Origin: Amycolatopsis oliviviridis | GTDB lineage: Bacteria > Actinomycetota > Actinomycetes > Mycobacteriales > Pseudonocardiaceae | Assembly: GCF_014654365.1 (NCBI RefSeq) | Contig: NZ_BNAY01000001.1 | Span: 1 to 64,000 of the forward strand | Direction of reading: 5' to 3' | Length of the DNA stretch: 64,000 nt | Shown here: positions 8,618 through 18,600 of the stretch, piece after piece | Layout: each line of letters opens with the position of its first letter | How positions within the stretch are numbered: position 1 is the stretch's first letter | Program-made: the position numbers and the translations under genes | The notes under the pieces: model-generated | What the model saw: the letters and a program-made list of their open reading frames with translations, nothing else | Told to the model about the DNA's origin: nothing | The model's database searches: none

Positions 8618-9451
8618 GTGAACGAGCTACCGAGCGAGATCGTCGAGCATTACCGGTCGACCGACGAGGGAGCACGACTCACCGACGCGGCCGGCCGTCT
8701 CGAGTTCTCCCGGACCCAGGAGATCGTGCGACGACATCTGCCCGCCGAATCCCTGCGCGTGCTCGATATCGGTGGTGCCACCGGAGTGCACGCCGCCTGG
8801 CTGGCCGCGGACGGCCATCAGGTGACGTTGTTCGACATCGTCCCGGAACATGTCGTCGCTGCCCGGCGACTGGCCGAAAGGACACCGGGAATGACCGTGT
8901 CCATGGCCGACGCCCGCGCGTTGCCGGTGCCGGACGCGAGCTTCGACGCCGCGCTGCTGCTCGGCCCCCTTTATCACCTCACCGACCGCCAAGACCGTCT
9001 CGCGGCCTTGCGCGAAGCCGGCCGCGCGGTTCGCGCCGGCGGCTGGATATTCGTCGCCGCGATCTCGCGTTTCGCTTCGCTTTTCGACGGCCTCGCCCAC
9101 GGCTTTCTTTCCGATCCGGAGTTCCGGCGAATGGTGGACGCCGATCTGGCCACCGGTCAGCATCGCAACGAAACCGACCGCCTCCAGTGGTTCACCACCG
9201 CTTATTTCCACCATCCCGAAGAACTGCGCCGGGAATGCCTCGACGCGGGACTCGGCGTGCGTGAAGTCGTGGGTGTCGAGGGACTCGCGGGCTGGCTGCC
9301 GGATCTCGCCGACCGCTGGGACCTGCCCGCGAACCGTGACGTGATTCTCCACTCCGCCAGAGCCGTCGAAAGCGAACCCGCCTTGCTCGGGCTGAGCAGC
9401 CATGTGATCGCGGTCGCCCGAACCCGTGGTGATGTCGTCGACGACGAGTGA
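8618..9451 (+). CDS. SAM-dependent class I methyltransferase
   Basis: This 277-residue protein has a Rossmann methyltransferase core: motif I LRVLDIGGATGVHAAWLA, an acidic loop after beta-2 (LFDIVPEHV), the MADARALPVPDASFDAALLLGPLYHL block and GGWIFVAAISR. It resembles small-molecule methyltransferases of the UbiE/COQ5-like group. The GTG at 8618 has no clear ribosome site, so a leaderless start is possible. It is separated from the polyketide cluster by the peptidase and SDR genes and may not belong to it. Substrate unknown. Confidence 0.82.
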   Translation: MNELPSEIVEHYRSTDEGARLTDAAGRLEFSRTQEIVRRHLPAESLRVLDIGGATGVHAAWLAADGHQVTLFDIVPEHVVAARRLAERTPGMTVSMADARALPVPDASFDAALLLGPLYHLTDRQDRLAALREAGRAVRAGGWIFVAAISRFASLFDGLAHGFLSDPEFRRMVDADLATGQHRNETDRLQWFTTAYFHHPEELRRECLDAGLGVREVVGVEGLAGWLPDLADRWDLPANRDVILHSARAVESEPALLGLSSHVIAVARTRGDVVDDE

Positions 9452-9500
9452 GGTGGCGCGGTGTACCGGTCATGACCGCCGTCGGCAGGAGGAGAACACC

Positions 9501-11459
9501 ATGGACGACACAACCGCCCACCGCGAGGTCACCGAACATCTGCGTGCCCTGCACGAACCCGCTTTCGGCCGTCCGCACGGTCTTCGCGAGCCCCACGTGA
9601 CCCGGGACGGCGAACGTGTGGCGGTGACCGGCTCGGTCCTCGACGACCTCACCGGCCCGGTCAGGACCGCGCTGTACACCGCGGAGGACGGGGAACTGCG
9701 CGCGGTGTCGGCCGGGCCGGGATCGGCGCGGTGGGCGCGGTTCTCCCCGGACGGCGACGGGCTCGCGTTCCTCTCTGATCGCCACGAGGCCGGTGTGTTC
9801 CAGCTGCACCTGCTTTCGAGCGGCCTCGGTGAGGCGTCGCCCGCGCCGGAGGTGCCCGGCTCGGTTGAGTACGCCCAGTGGTCGCCGGACGGGCGCCGGA
9901 TCCTGCTCGGGGTCGCCGGCCCTGGCGCGGACCTGTCCGGTGGCCAGGGCTCGGGTTCGGCCAGGCGGACGGAGCAGGATCGGCCGTCGTGGTTCCCCGA
10001 AGTGGAGGACGGCGGCGTGGACGAGGCCGCCTGGCGCACCCTCTGGATCTACACCCTTGCCACCGGCGGCCTGACCCGGTTGTCCCCGGACGGCCTCAAC
10101 TGCTGGGAAGCCGGGTGGTGCGGGCCGGACCGGGTCGTCACGATCTCGTCCGGCGAGCCGGGAGAGGACGCGTGGTACGCCGCGCACCTGACCCTGCTCG
10201 ACCTCGCGGGCGAGGCGCGCAAGCTGCTGGACAGCCTCGTGCAGCTGGCCCTGCCCGCCGGTTCGCCCGACGGGGCGCGGGTCGCGGTCGTCGAAGCCGC
10301 GTGCAGCGATCGCGGGGTGGTCGCCGGCGACCTGCTGCTGGTCGATCCGGACACCGGTGCGGTGCGGCGGATCGACACCGCGGGCACCGACGTCAGCCAG
10401 GTCGAATGGCTCGACGCGGACCGCCTCGGCTACTTCGGGCAGCGTCGGCTCGCCTCGGTCGCCGGGATCCTCGACGTGCCGGGTGGCTCGGTCCGGGAGG
10501 TGCTCGACACGGAATTGTCCTGTGGCGGCGGCACCTTCTACCCCGCGGGCGCGTTCACCGCGGACGGCCGGGTGCTGACCGTGCAGGACTCCTACACCGT
10601 GGCGCCCCGGCTCGTGCTCACCGGGGAGAGCGGCGACCGGGTGCTCGCCTCGACCGCCCATCCGGGTACCGACCACCTCCTCACCGTCGCGGGCGGGGCC
10701 GAGACGGTCACCTGGACCGCACCCGACGGCCTCGACATCGACGGGATCCTGTGCCGTCCGGCGGGGGAGGGGCCGTTCCCGCTGGTGGTCAACATCCACG
10801 GCGGACCCATCTGGGCGTTCCGGAACTCCTGGTCGATGCGCTACCCCTGGGTCCCGCTCCTGGTCGCGCGGGGCTACGCCGTGCTGAACCCCAACCCTCG
10901 CGGCAGCGGCGGCCGGGGACAGGAGTTCGCCGCCCGCGTGATCGGCGACATGGGCGGCGCCGACGCCCACGACCTCCTGTCCGGCATCGACGCGCTGGTC
11001 GGACGCGGGCTCGCCGACGAGGACCGGATCGGGCTGATCGGCGGCAGCTACGGCGGGTTCATGTCGTCCTGGCTTGTCACCCAGGACCGCCGCTTCGTCG
11101 CCGCGGTCCCGATCTCCCCGGTCACCGACTGGTACAGCCAGAGCTTCACGAGCAACATCGGGAGCTGGGGCACCAGCTACCTCGACGCCGACCCGGAAGA
11201 CCCGGGCACCCTGGTGCACACCCGCAGCCCGGTCCTGCACGCGAGCAAGGCCCGCACCCCGTGCCTGAACGTCGCGGGCGCGCTCGACCGCGCCACGCCG
11301 CCGGGGCAGGCCCGGGAATTCCACCAGGCCCTGCGTGCCCATGGCGTGCCCTCGGCGCTGGTGATCTATCCGGAAGAAGGCCACGGCGTGCGGGCGTTCC
11401 CCGCGCAGATCGACCTCCTCACCAGGATCCTGCGGTGGTTCGACCACTACCTGCGCTGA
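9501..11459 (+). CDS. S9 family (prolyl oligopeptidase-type) serine peptidase
   Basis: The 652-residue protein has an N-terminal beta-propeller-like half with WD40/TolB-type repeats (ARWARFSPDGDGLAF, AQWSPDGRRILL). A C-terminal alpha/beta-hydrolase peptidase domain follows from about residue 400. The nucleophile is Ser516 in GGSYGG; the acid is in AGALDRATPP and the histidine in YPEEGHGVRAFP. GGAGGAGAACACC precedes the ATG. No signal peptide is seen, so it is probably a cytoplasmic acylaminoacyl- or dipeptidyl-type peptidase. It is convergent with the SDR gene, with a long hairpin between them. Confidence 0.92.
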   Translation: MDDTTAHREVTEHLRALHEPAFGRPHGLREPHVTRDGERVAVTGSVLDDLTGPVRTALYTAEDGELRAVSAGPGSARWARFSPDGDGLAFLSDRHEAGVFQLHLLSSGLGEASPAPEVPGSVEYAQWSPDGRRILLGVAGPGADLSGGQGSGSARRTEQDRPSWFPEVEDGGVDEAAWRTLWIYTLATGGLTRLSPDGLNCWEAGWCGPDRVVTISSGEPGEDAWYAAHLTLLDLAGEARKLLDSLVQLALPAGSPDGARVAVVEAACSDRGVVAGDLLLVDPDTGAVRRIDTAGTDVSQVEWLDADRLGYFGQRRLASVAGILDVPGGSVREVLDTELSCGGGTFYPAGAFTADGRVLTVQDSYTVAPRLVLTGESGDRVLASTAHPGTDHLLTVAGGAETVTWTAPDGLDIDGILCRPAGEGPFPLVVNIHGGPIWAFRNSWSMRYPWVPLLVARGYAVLNPNPRGSGGRGQEFAARVIGDMGGADAHDLLSGIDALVGRGLADEDRIGLIGGSYGGFMSSWLVTQDRRFVAAVPISPVTDWYSQSFTSNIGSWGTSYLDADPEDPGTLVHTRSPVLHASKARTPCLNVAGALDRATPPGQAREFHQALRAHGVPSALVIYPEEGHGVRAFPAQIDLLTRILRWFDHYLR

Positions 11460-11474
11460 CGGGAGCGGTGCCAA

Positions 11475-11529
11475 GTCCGTGAAGGACTCCTTGAGGGACC
11501 CAGAGTCCCTCAAGGAGTCCTTCACGGAC
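11475..11529. terminator. 25-bp perfect hairpin between convergent genes (family A)
   Basis: Arms 11475-11499 and 11505-11529 pair perfectly around the loop CCAGA. It lies 15 bp after the peptidase stop and 47 bp from the SDR stop, the place for a bidirectional terminator. The same 25-bp arm occurs at 51476-51530 with the loop reversed (TCTGG), meaning that copy is in the opposite orientation. Confidence 0.75.
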
Positions 11530-11576
11530 CGGTGCTCCGCGGGCGTGAGTCCATTGTGGACGCGGTTGGGGCGGTG

Positions 11577-12386
11577 CTAGCGGGTCGGTGCGGAAAGTAG
11601 CGCGCTGAAGTCGCTTTCCAGTGCCGGGAGGAAGTCGGCGAGGTTGGGCAGCACGTAGAACTGGTCCTCCTGGATGGCCGTGACCGCCATCCGGGCGACG
11701 TGCTCGGCCGCCATGCCCTCGTGATGCGATTCGCGCGCGTGCCGGGCCAGCGCGGCCGGGCCGTCGGCCAGCCGCTCGACCTCGCCCGGCCGTGGCGTGT
11801 GCGGGTCCATGTTGCTCACCACCGGGCCGGGGCACAGCAGGCTCACTCCCACCGCCGTCTCGGCGAGCTCGGCCCGGAGTGACCTCGTCAGCCCGACGAC
11901 CGCGTGCTTGGCGGCGGTGTAGGGGGCGATGTAGGGCACTTGGGTCAGGCCGCCGACGGAGGAAGTGTTGATCAGGTGGCCCGGCTCCTCGTGCGCGAGC
12001 AGCCGGGGCACGAAGGCGCGGATCCCGTGCACCACGCCCCAGAACGCGACGTCGAGCACCCACTGCCAGTCCTCCAGTGGGACCTCCCAGGACAGGCCCA
12101 TCCGTGAGACGCCCGCGTTGTTGCAGACCACGTGCACCGCGCCGAACTCGGTCTCCGTCGCCTCGGCGAACCGCTCCACGGCCTCGGGGTCCCGGACGTC
12201 GGTGGGCACGACCAGCGCCTGCCCGCCGAGGGCGCGCACCGCGTCGGCGGTGCCCGCGAGACCGGCGGTGTCCACGTCGGCGATCGCCACGCGCATCCCC
12301 TGTGCCGCGAGCTCGACGGCCAGTGCCCGCCCGATGCCGCTCGCCGCGCCGGTGACGGCGGCAATTCTTCCTCGCAATTCCCGCAT
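11577..12386 (-). CDS. Short-chain dehydrogenase/reductase
   Basis: A 269-residue classical SDR with the cofactor motif TGAASGIG (residues 12-19), NNAG (89-92) and the catalytic set Ser142/143, Tyr156 and Lys160 (YTAAK). Asp37/Asp39 after the second beta-strand (IADVDT) favours NAD(H) over NADP(H). GGGAGAAATC precedes the ATG. It is divergent from the PKS genes across a 304-bp control region, so it could be a cluster oxidoreductase acting on a hydroxyl or ketone of the polyketide. A cluster-independent role is equally possible. Confidence 0.88.
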   Translation of the reverse strand: MRELRGRIAAVTGAASGIGRALAVELAAQGMRVAIADVDTAGLAGTADAVRALGGQALVVPTDVRDPEAVERFAEATETEFGAVHVVCNNAGVSRMGLSWEVPLEDWQWVLDVAFWGVVHGIRAFVPRLLAHEEPGHLINTSSVGGLTQVPYIAPYTAAKHAVVGLTRSLRAELAETAVGVSLLCPGPVVSNMDPHTPRPGEVERLADGPAALARHARESHHEGMAAEHVARMAVTAIQEDQFYVLPNLADFLPALESDFSALLSAPTR

Positions 12387-12514
12387 GATTTCTCCCTGTA
12401 TTGGCGCGAAGTCCCCGAGTGGCGATCCTGCCACAAGTGGCGAGGTGAAGTAATGGTTCGGCGGACCGAGGGGGTGGGGTTCCCGGTGACCGTTCCCTGG
12501 GGTGAAAGTGCTGG

Positions 12515-12592
12515 TAAGGGCGCTATGAGGGGGTCTTGTAGGGGCGCTCCAGCGGCGCTCTAGGGGTGCTTTGGGGGTGACGTTGGGGTGAT
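12515..12592 (+). promoter_or_regulatory. Array of 11-bp-phased TAGGGG-like repeats in the PKS promoter
   Basis: G-rich elements begin at 12515 (TAAGGG), 12526 (TGAGGG), 12539 (TAGGGG), 12550 (CAGCGG), 12561 (TAGGGG), 12572 (TGGGGG) and 12583 (TTGGGG). Spacing is 11 bp except for one 13-bp step. A possible -10 (TAGCCT) lies at 12613. Similar arrays precede the flavin monooxygenase and P450 genes. Direct repeats one helical turn apart are typical of SARP/OmpR-type activator sites. The region 12387-12690 otherwise holds only the divergent SDR and PKS promoters. Confidence 0.65.
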
Positions 12593-12690
12593 TCCTCCCC
12601 CTTGTGCGCCAGTAGCCTCGAAATTCGGGAGCCGTGCGAGGACGCCTGGTGGCGGCATTTTCGCCAATTCGTTCCGAAAGACTGGGGAAG

Positions 12691-15600
12691 ATGGACTTTC
12701 TGACGCAGGTCGGTGTCGGTACTGATGATTCGATCGCCCTTGTCGGCCTGTCCTGCCGGTTGCCCGGCGCGGCCGGGGTGAACGAGTTCTGGCAGCTGCT
12801 CCGCGACGGCGGGGACGCGATCTCCGAGGCGCCCGAGGACCGCCGGGCCGCCGATCCGGCCTCGGCGGGCCGTCGGGGCGGTTTCCTCGACCGGGTCGAC
12901 GAATTCGACCCGGCGTTCTTCGGTATCTCGCCACGGGAAGCCGCGGCGATGGACCCCCAGCAGCGGCTCATGCTCGAACTGAGCTGGGAGGCGCTCGAGG
13001 ACGCGGGCATCGTGCCTGCCGGGCTGGCGGGCACGAAGACCGGCGTGTTCGTCGGCGCCACCGCGAGCGACTACGCCACCCTGGGAAACCTGCGCGGCGC
13101 GGAAGCCATTGGACCGCACACCCTGACGGGGCTCAATCGCGGGATCCTCGCCAACCGGATCTCCTTCACCCTCGGCGTGAACGGCCCGAGCCTGACCGTC
13201 GACACCGCCCAGTCCTCCTCGCTCGTCGCCGTGCACCTGGCCTGCGAGAGCCTGCGGCGCGGTGAGTCCACTGTGGCCATCGCGGGCGGGGTGAACCTGA
13301 ACCTGGCGCCGGAGAGCACGATCGGCGCCGCGAAGTTCGGTGCGCTGTCGCCGGACGGCCGGTGCTTCACCTTCGACGCCAGGGCCAACGGCTACGTCCG
13401 CGGCGAGGGCGGCGCCGTCGTCGTGCTCAAGCCGTTGTCCGCCGCGATCGCCGACGGCGACGAAGTCCACTGTGTCATCCGGGGGAGCGCGGTCAACAAC
13501 GACGGCGCCACCCCTGGCCTCACCGTGCCTGATGCCGCCGCCCAGGAGGAGGCCGTCCGCCTCGCCTGCGAGCACGCGGGCGTGCGCCCGGAAGAGGTCC
13601 AGTACGTCGAGCTGCACGGGACCGGGACCCGTCTCGGCGACCCGATCGAGGCCTCGGCGCTCGGCGCGGCGCTGGGACGGCACCGCCCCGCCGGATCGCC
13701 GCTGCTGGTCGGCTCGGCGAAGACGAACGTGGGCCATCTGGAGGCGGGTGCGGGCATCACCGGGCTGGTGAAGACCGCGCTGAGCATCAGACACCGGGAA
13801 CTGCCCGCCAGCCTGAACTTCGAGACGCCGAACCCCGAGATCCCGCTGGATCGGCTCAATCTGTCCGTGCAATCGTCGCTGTCCGCCTGGCCCCGGCCCG
13901 ACGCGCCCCTGGTGGCGGGGGTCTCGTCGTTCGGCATGGGCGGCACGAACTGCCACGTGGTGCTGTCCGACGCTTCGCTGCCCCAGCGCCCCGACGAGCC
14001 GAGGACCGGGCTGGACGTCGTGCCCTGGCTGGTTTCCGGGGTCGGGGACCAGGCACTCAAGGCGCAGGCCGAGCGGTTGCGGGAGCACGTCGAGGCGCTC
14101 GATCCCGTGGACGTCGGGCTTTCCCTGGCCACCACCCGTTCGGCGCACAGCCACCGGGCCGTGGTCCTCGGTACTGAACAGTCTGAATTGGACAGTGGCT
14201 TGGCGGCGATCGTCGCCGGGACACCGTCTGCTCAGGTCGTGCGCGGCCGGGTCGTCGCGGGTGGCCAGGTGGGTTTCCTGTTCGCTGGTCAGGGTTCGCA
14301 GCGTGTGGGTATGGGTCGTGAGCTCGCCGCCCGGTTCCCGGTGTTCGCCGCGGCTTTCGATGAGGTGTGTGCTCAGTTCGGGTCGTTGCGGGAGTTGGTT
14401 TTCACTGACGACAGGCTGCATCGGACCGAGTTCACGCAGCCGGGGTTGTTCGCGTTCGAGATCGCGCTCTACCGGCTTCTGGAGTCGTGGGGTGTCGCGG
14501 CGGATGTGTTGGTGGGGCATTCGATCGGTGAGCTGGTGGCGGCGTATGTCGCCGGGGTGTGGTCGTTGGAGGACGCCTGCAAGGTGGTGGGCGCGCGTGG
14601 CCGGTTGATGCAGGCGCTGCCGTACGGCGGGGCGATGATGGCCGTGCAGGCCTCGGAGGCGGAAGTGATTCCGCTGCTGCCCGACGGTGCGGGTATCGCG
14701 GCCGTGAACGGCCCGTCGTCGGTGGTGGTCTCCGGTGAGGAGAGCGCTGTTGTCGGTGTCGGTGCGGAGTTCGCCGAGCTCGGCCGCAAGGTGAAGCGCT
14801 TGCGGGTGAGTCACGCGTTCCATTCGGTGTTGATGGAGCCGATGCTGGCGGAGTTTCGGCGGGTGCTTGAGGAAGTCGAGTTCCGGGCGCCGTCGAAGGT
14901 CGTGGTCTCCAACCTGTCGGGTGAGGTGGCGGGGGAGGAGCTGTGCGCGCCGGAGTATTGGGTGCGGCATGTGCGTGAACCGGTCCGGTTCGCCGACGGC
15001 GTCGCCACGGCGGAAGCCCGTGGTGTCAAGACATTCCTGGAGATCGGCCCGGACGGCGCGCTGAGCTCGATGGCCCGCGAGAGCCTCGCCGACGCCGCGA
15101 TCCAGACCGGCCTGCGCGCGGACCGGCCGGAAGTGCGGACGCTGATCACCGCGGTCGCCGGGCTGCACGTCCGCGGTGTCACCGTCGAGTGGGCGAAGCT
15201 GTTCGACGGCAGCGGCGCCCGGCGGGTGGCTCTGCCGACCTACGGCTTCCAGCGGCAGCGGTACTGGCTCGACAGTCCGGTCACGGCCGCGCCTTCGCCC
15301 GCCGAGGACCGCTCACCGCTGCGCGAGCGGCTCGCCGGAATGTCGGGACCCGAACAGGACCTGTTGCTGCTCGACCAGGTGCACACCCACGTCGCCGCGG
15401 TGCTCGGCCACGCCGCGACGGACACCGTGGACACCGAGCTGACGTTCAAGGACCTGGGTTTCGATTCGCTGACCGCGGTCGAACTCCGCGACGCGCTGGC
15501 CGAGATGACCGGCCTGTCGCTGCCCGCCGCGCTGCTGTTCAACCACCCCACACCGGCCGCGCTCGTCGGCCATCTTCGGGCCGAGCTCACCCGGACCTCG

Positions 15601-18600
15601 CGCGACACCGGCACGGTGGTGCGCCTGCCCGCGGACGAGCCGATCGCCATCGTGGGGATGGGCTGCCGGTTCCCCGGCGGGGTCACCACCCCGGACGAGC
15701 TGTGGCAGCTCGTGCTCGACGGCCGGGACGCGATCGGGGGCTTCCCCGCCGACCGCGGCTGGGACCTCGACGGCCTGTACGACCCGGATCCGGAGAACAG
15801 CGGCACGACCTACACCCGCGAAGGCGGTTTCCTTTACGACGCAGGGGATTTCGATCCGGCCTTCTTCGGGATCAGCCCGCGCGAAGCCACCGCGATGGAT
15901 CCCCAGCAGCGGCTGCTGCTGGAAACCTCCTGGGAAGCACTGGAACGGGCGGGCATCGACCCGCGGACGCTGCGCGGCAGTGACACTGGTGTCTTCGTCG
16001 GCGCGATGACCCAGGACTACGGCCCCCGGCTGCACGAGGGGCTCGAAGGGTACGAGGGTTACTCGTTGACGGGCAGCACGGTCAGCGTCGCTTCGGGCCG
16101 GATCTCTTACACACTGGGGTTTTCCGGTCCGGCGATGACCGTCGACACGGCGTGCTCCTCCTCGCTGGTCGCCCTGCACCTGGCGGCCAAGGCGCTGCGT
16201 GACGGCGAATGCTCGCTCGCGGTCACCGGCGGCGTGGCGGTGCTCGCCACCCCCGGCATGTTCGTCGAGTTCAGCAGGCAGCGCGGGCTCGCCGCGGACG
16301 GCCGCTGCAAGGCGTTCGCCGCCGCGGCGGACGGCACCGCCTGGTCCGAGGGCGCCGGCATGGTCGTGCTGGAACGGCTTTCGGACGCGCGGCGGAACGG
16401 CCACCCGGTGCTGGCGGTCATCCGCGGTTCCGCCGTCAACCAGGACGGCACGAGCAACGGGCTGACCGCGCCCAACGGACCCGCGCAGGAACAGGTGATC
16501 CGGCAGGCGCTCGCCCGCTCGGGCGTCACCGCCGCCGACGTCGACGTCGTCGAAGCGCACGGCACGGGAACCGCGCTCGGTGACCCGATCGAGGCGCAGG
16601 CGCTGCTGGCCACCTACGGCCGCGAGCGGGAAACCCCGCTGTGGCTCGGCTCGCTGAAGTCCAACATCGGCCACACGCAGGCGGCCGCCGGGGTCGGCGG
16701 CGTGATCAAGATGGTGATGGCGCTGCGGGCAGGCACCCTGCCGAAGACCCTGCACGTGGAGGAGCCTTCGCCGCACGTGGACTGGTCGGCGGGCGCGGTG
16801 TCGCTGCTGACCGAAAACCGCGACTGGGCCGATGCGGGCCGCGGCCGCCGGGCCGCCGTCTCGTCGTTCGGCATCAGCGGCACCAACGCCCACCTCATCC
16901 TCGAAGCCGCTCCGGAGCCCCCGGCTCCGCTGCCGCGGACGGACGGCCCGCTGGCGTGGCCGATCTCCGCACGCACCGGCCAGGCTCTTCGCGATCAGGC
17001 CGCGCGGCTGCTCGCCGCGACCGGCGCCCACCCGGCGGACGTCGCGGTGTCGCTGGCGGCCCGGCCGGGGTTCGACACGCGAGCGGTGATCGTCGGTGAC
17101 CGCGACGAACTCGAATCCGGATTGCGCGGGCTCGCCGCCGGTGAACCCGGCGGCCCGGTCGTCGAAGGCGTCGCGGGCCGTCGCGACCGGCCGGTGTTCG
17201 TCTTCCCCGGCCAGGGCTCGCAATGGTGCGGCATGGCCGTCGAGCTGATGGAGACCTCGCCGGTCTTCGCGGACAAGCTGCGGGACTGCGAGGCGGCGTT
17301 CGAGCCGTACGTGGACTGGCGGCTCACCGAGGCGCTGGGCAGTGCCGAGGCATTGGAACGGGTCGACGTCGTACAGCCCGCGCTGTTCGCGGTCATGGTG
17401 TCGCTCGCCGAACTGTGGCGCTCGCTCGGGATCCACCCGGCCGCGGTGGTCGGGCATTCCCAGGGTGAGATCGCGGCCGCGTACGTGGCGGGTGCGCTGA
17501 GCCTGGCGGACGCGGCCAAGATCGTGACCCTGCGCAGCCAGGCGCTGTCCGCGCTGGCGGGCAAGGGCGGCATGGTCTCGGTTCCGCTCCCGGTCGACGA
17601 GGTGCGCGCCCGGATCGAGGACAAGGGCGACCGGGTCTGCGTCGCGACGGTCAACGGACCGGCCTCGACCGTGATCGCGGGCGAGCGGGATGCGCTGGCC
17701 GAGGTGCTCGCCGAATGCGCCCGCGACGGTGTCCAGGCCAAGTCGATCCCGGTGGATTACGCCTCGCACTCGCCGCAGGTCGACGCCATCCACGACACGC
17801 TCATGGCCGCGCTGGCCGGCGTCACGCCGATGCCCGGCGAGATCCCCTTCTACTCCACCGTCACCGGCGCCCGGATCGACACCGCCGAGCTGGACACCGG
17901 GTACTGGTTCCGCAACCTGCGGCACACCGTCCGTTTCGAGCAGACCGTCCGCGCGCTGCTGGACGACGGACACGACGCGTTCATCGAGGTCAGCCCGCAT
18001 CCGGTGCTCACCGTCGGGGTGCAGGAGACGATCGGCGACCACGGCGCGCCCGCCGTCGTCCTCGGCTCGCTGCGCCGTGACGACGGTGGCAGGCGGCGGT
18101 TGCTGACCTCGATGGCCGAAGCGCACGTCGCCGGTCTCGCGGTCGACTGGACCGCGGTGCTGTCCGGCAACCGGGTCGAACTGCCCACCTACGCTTTCCA
18201 GCACGAGCGGTACTGGCTCGAAGCGCCCGCCCCGGCAGCCGCCAACGGCGAGCTGTGGGACGCGGTCGACAACGAGGACCTCGACGCGCTGGCCGCCGTC
18301 GTCCGCCACGAGGACCGGGACGAGCTCGCGGCCGCGCTGCCCGTGCTGTCGGCCTGGCGCCGTCGCGCCCGCAGCCGGTCCACGACCGACGCGTGGCGCT
18401 ATGTGGTGACCTGGAAGCCGGTCACCGAGCTCGCGGCCGCGGCACTGCCGGGCACCTGGCTGGTCGTGGCGCCGCCCGGGCGCACCACTTCGCCCCTCGA
18501 CGGCGCCGAGGTCGTGATCGTGGAGCCCGGCGCGGGCCGGGAGTCGCTGGCCCTGCGGCTCGCCGGACGCGAGGTGACCGGTGTGCTGTCCCTGCTCGAC

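Noticed and set aside
12634..12690. In-frame GTG start 57 bp upstream of the first PKS ATG
   Set aside because: It has no ribosome site and adds a non-conserved segment; the ATG at 12691 has GGGGAAG directly upstream.
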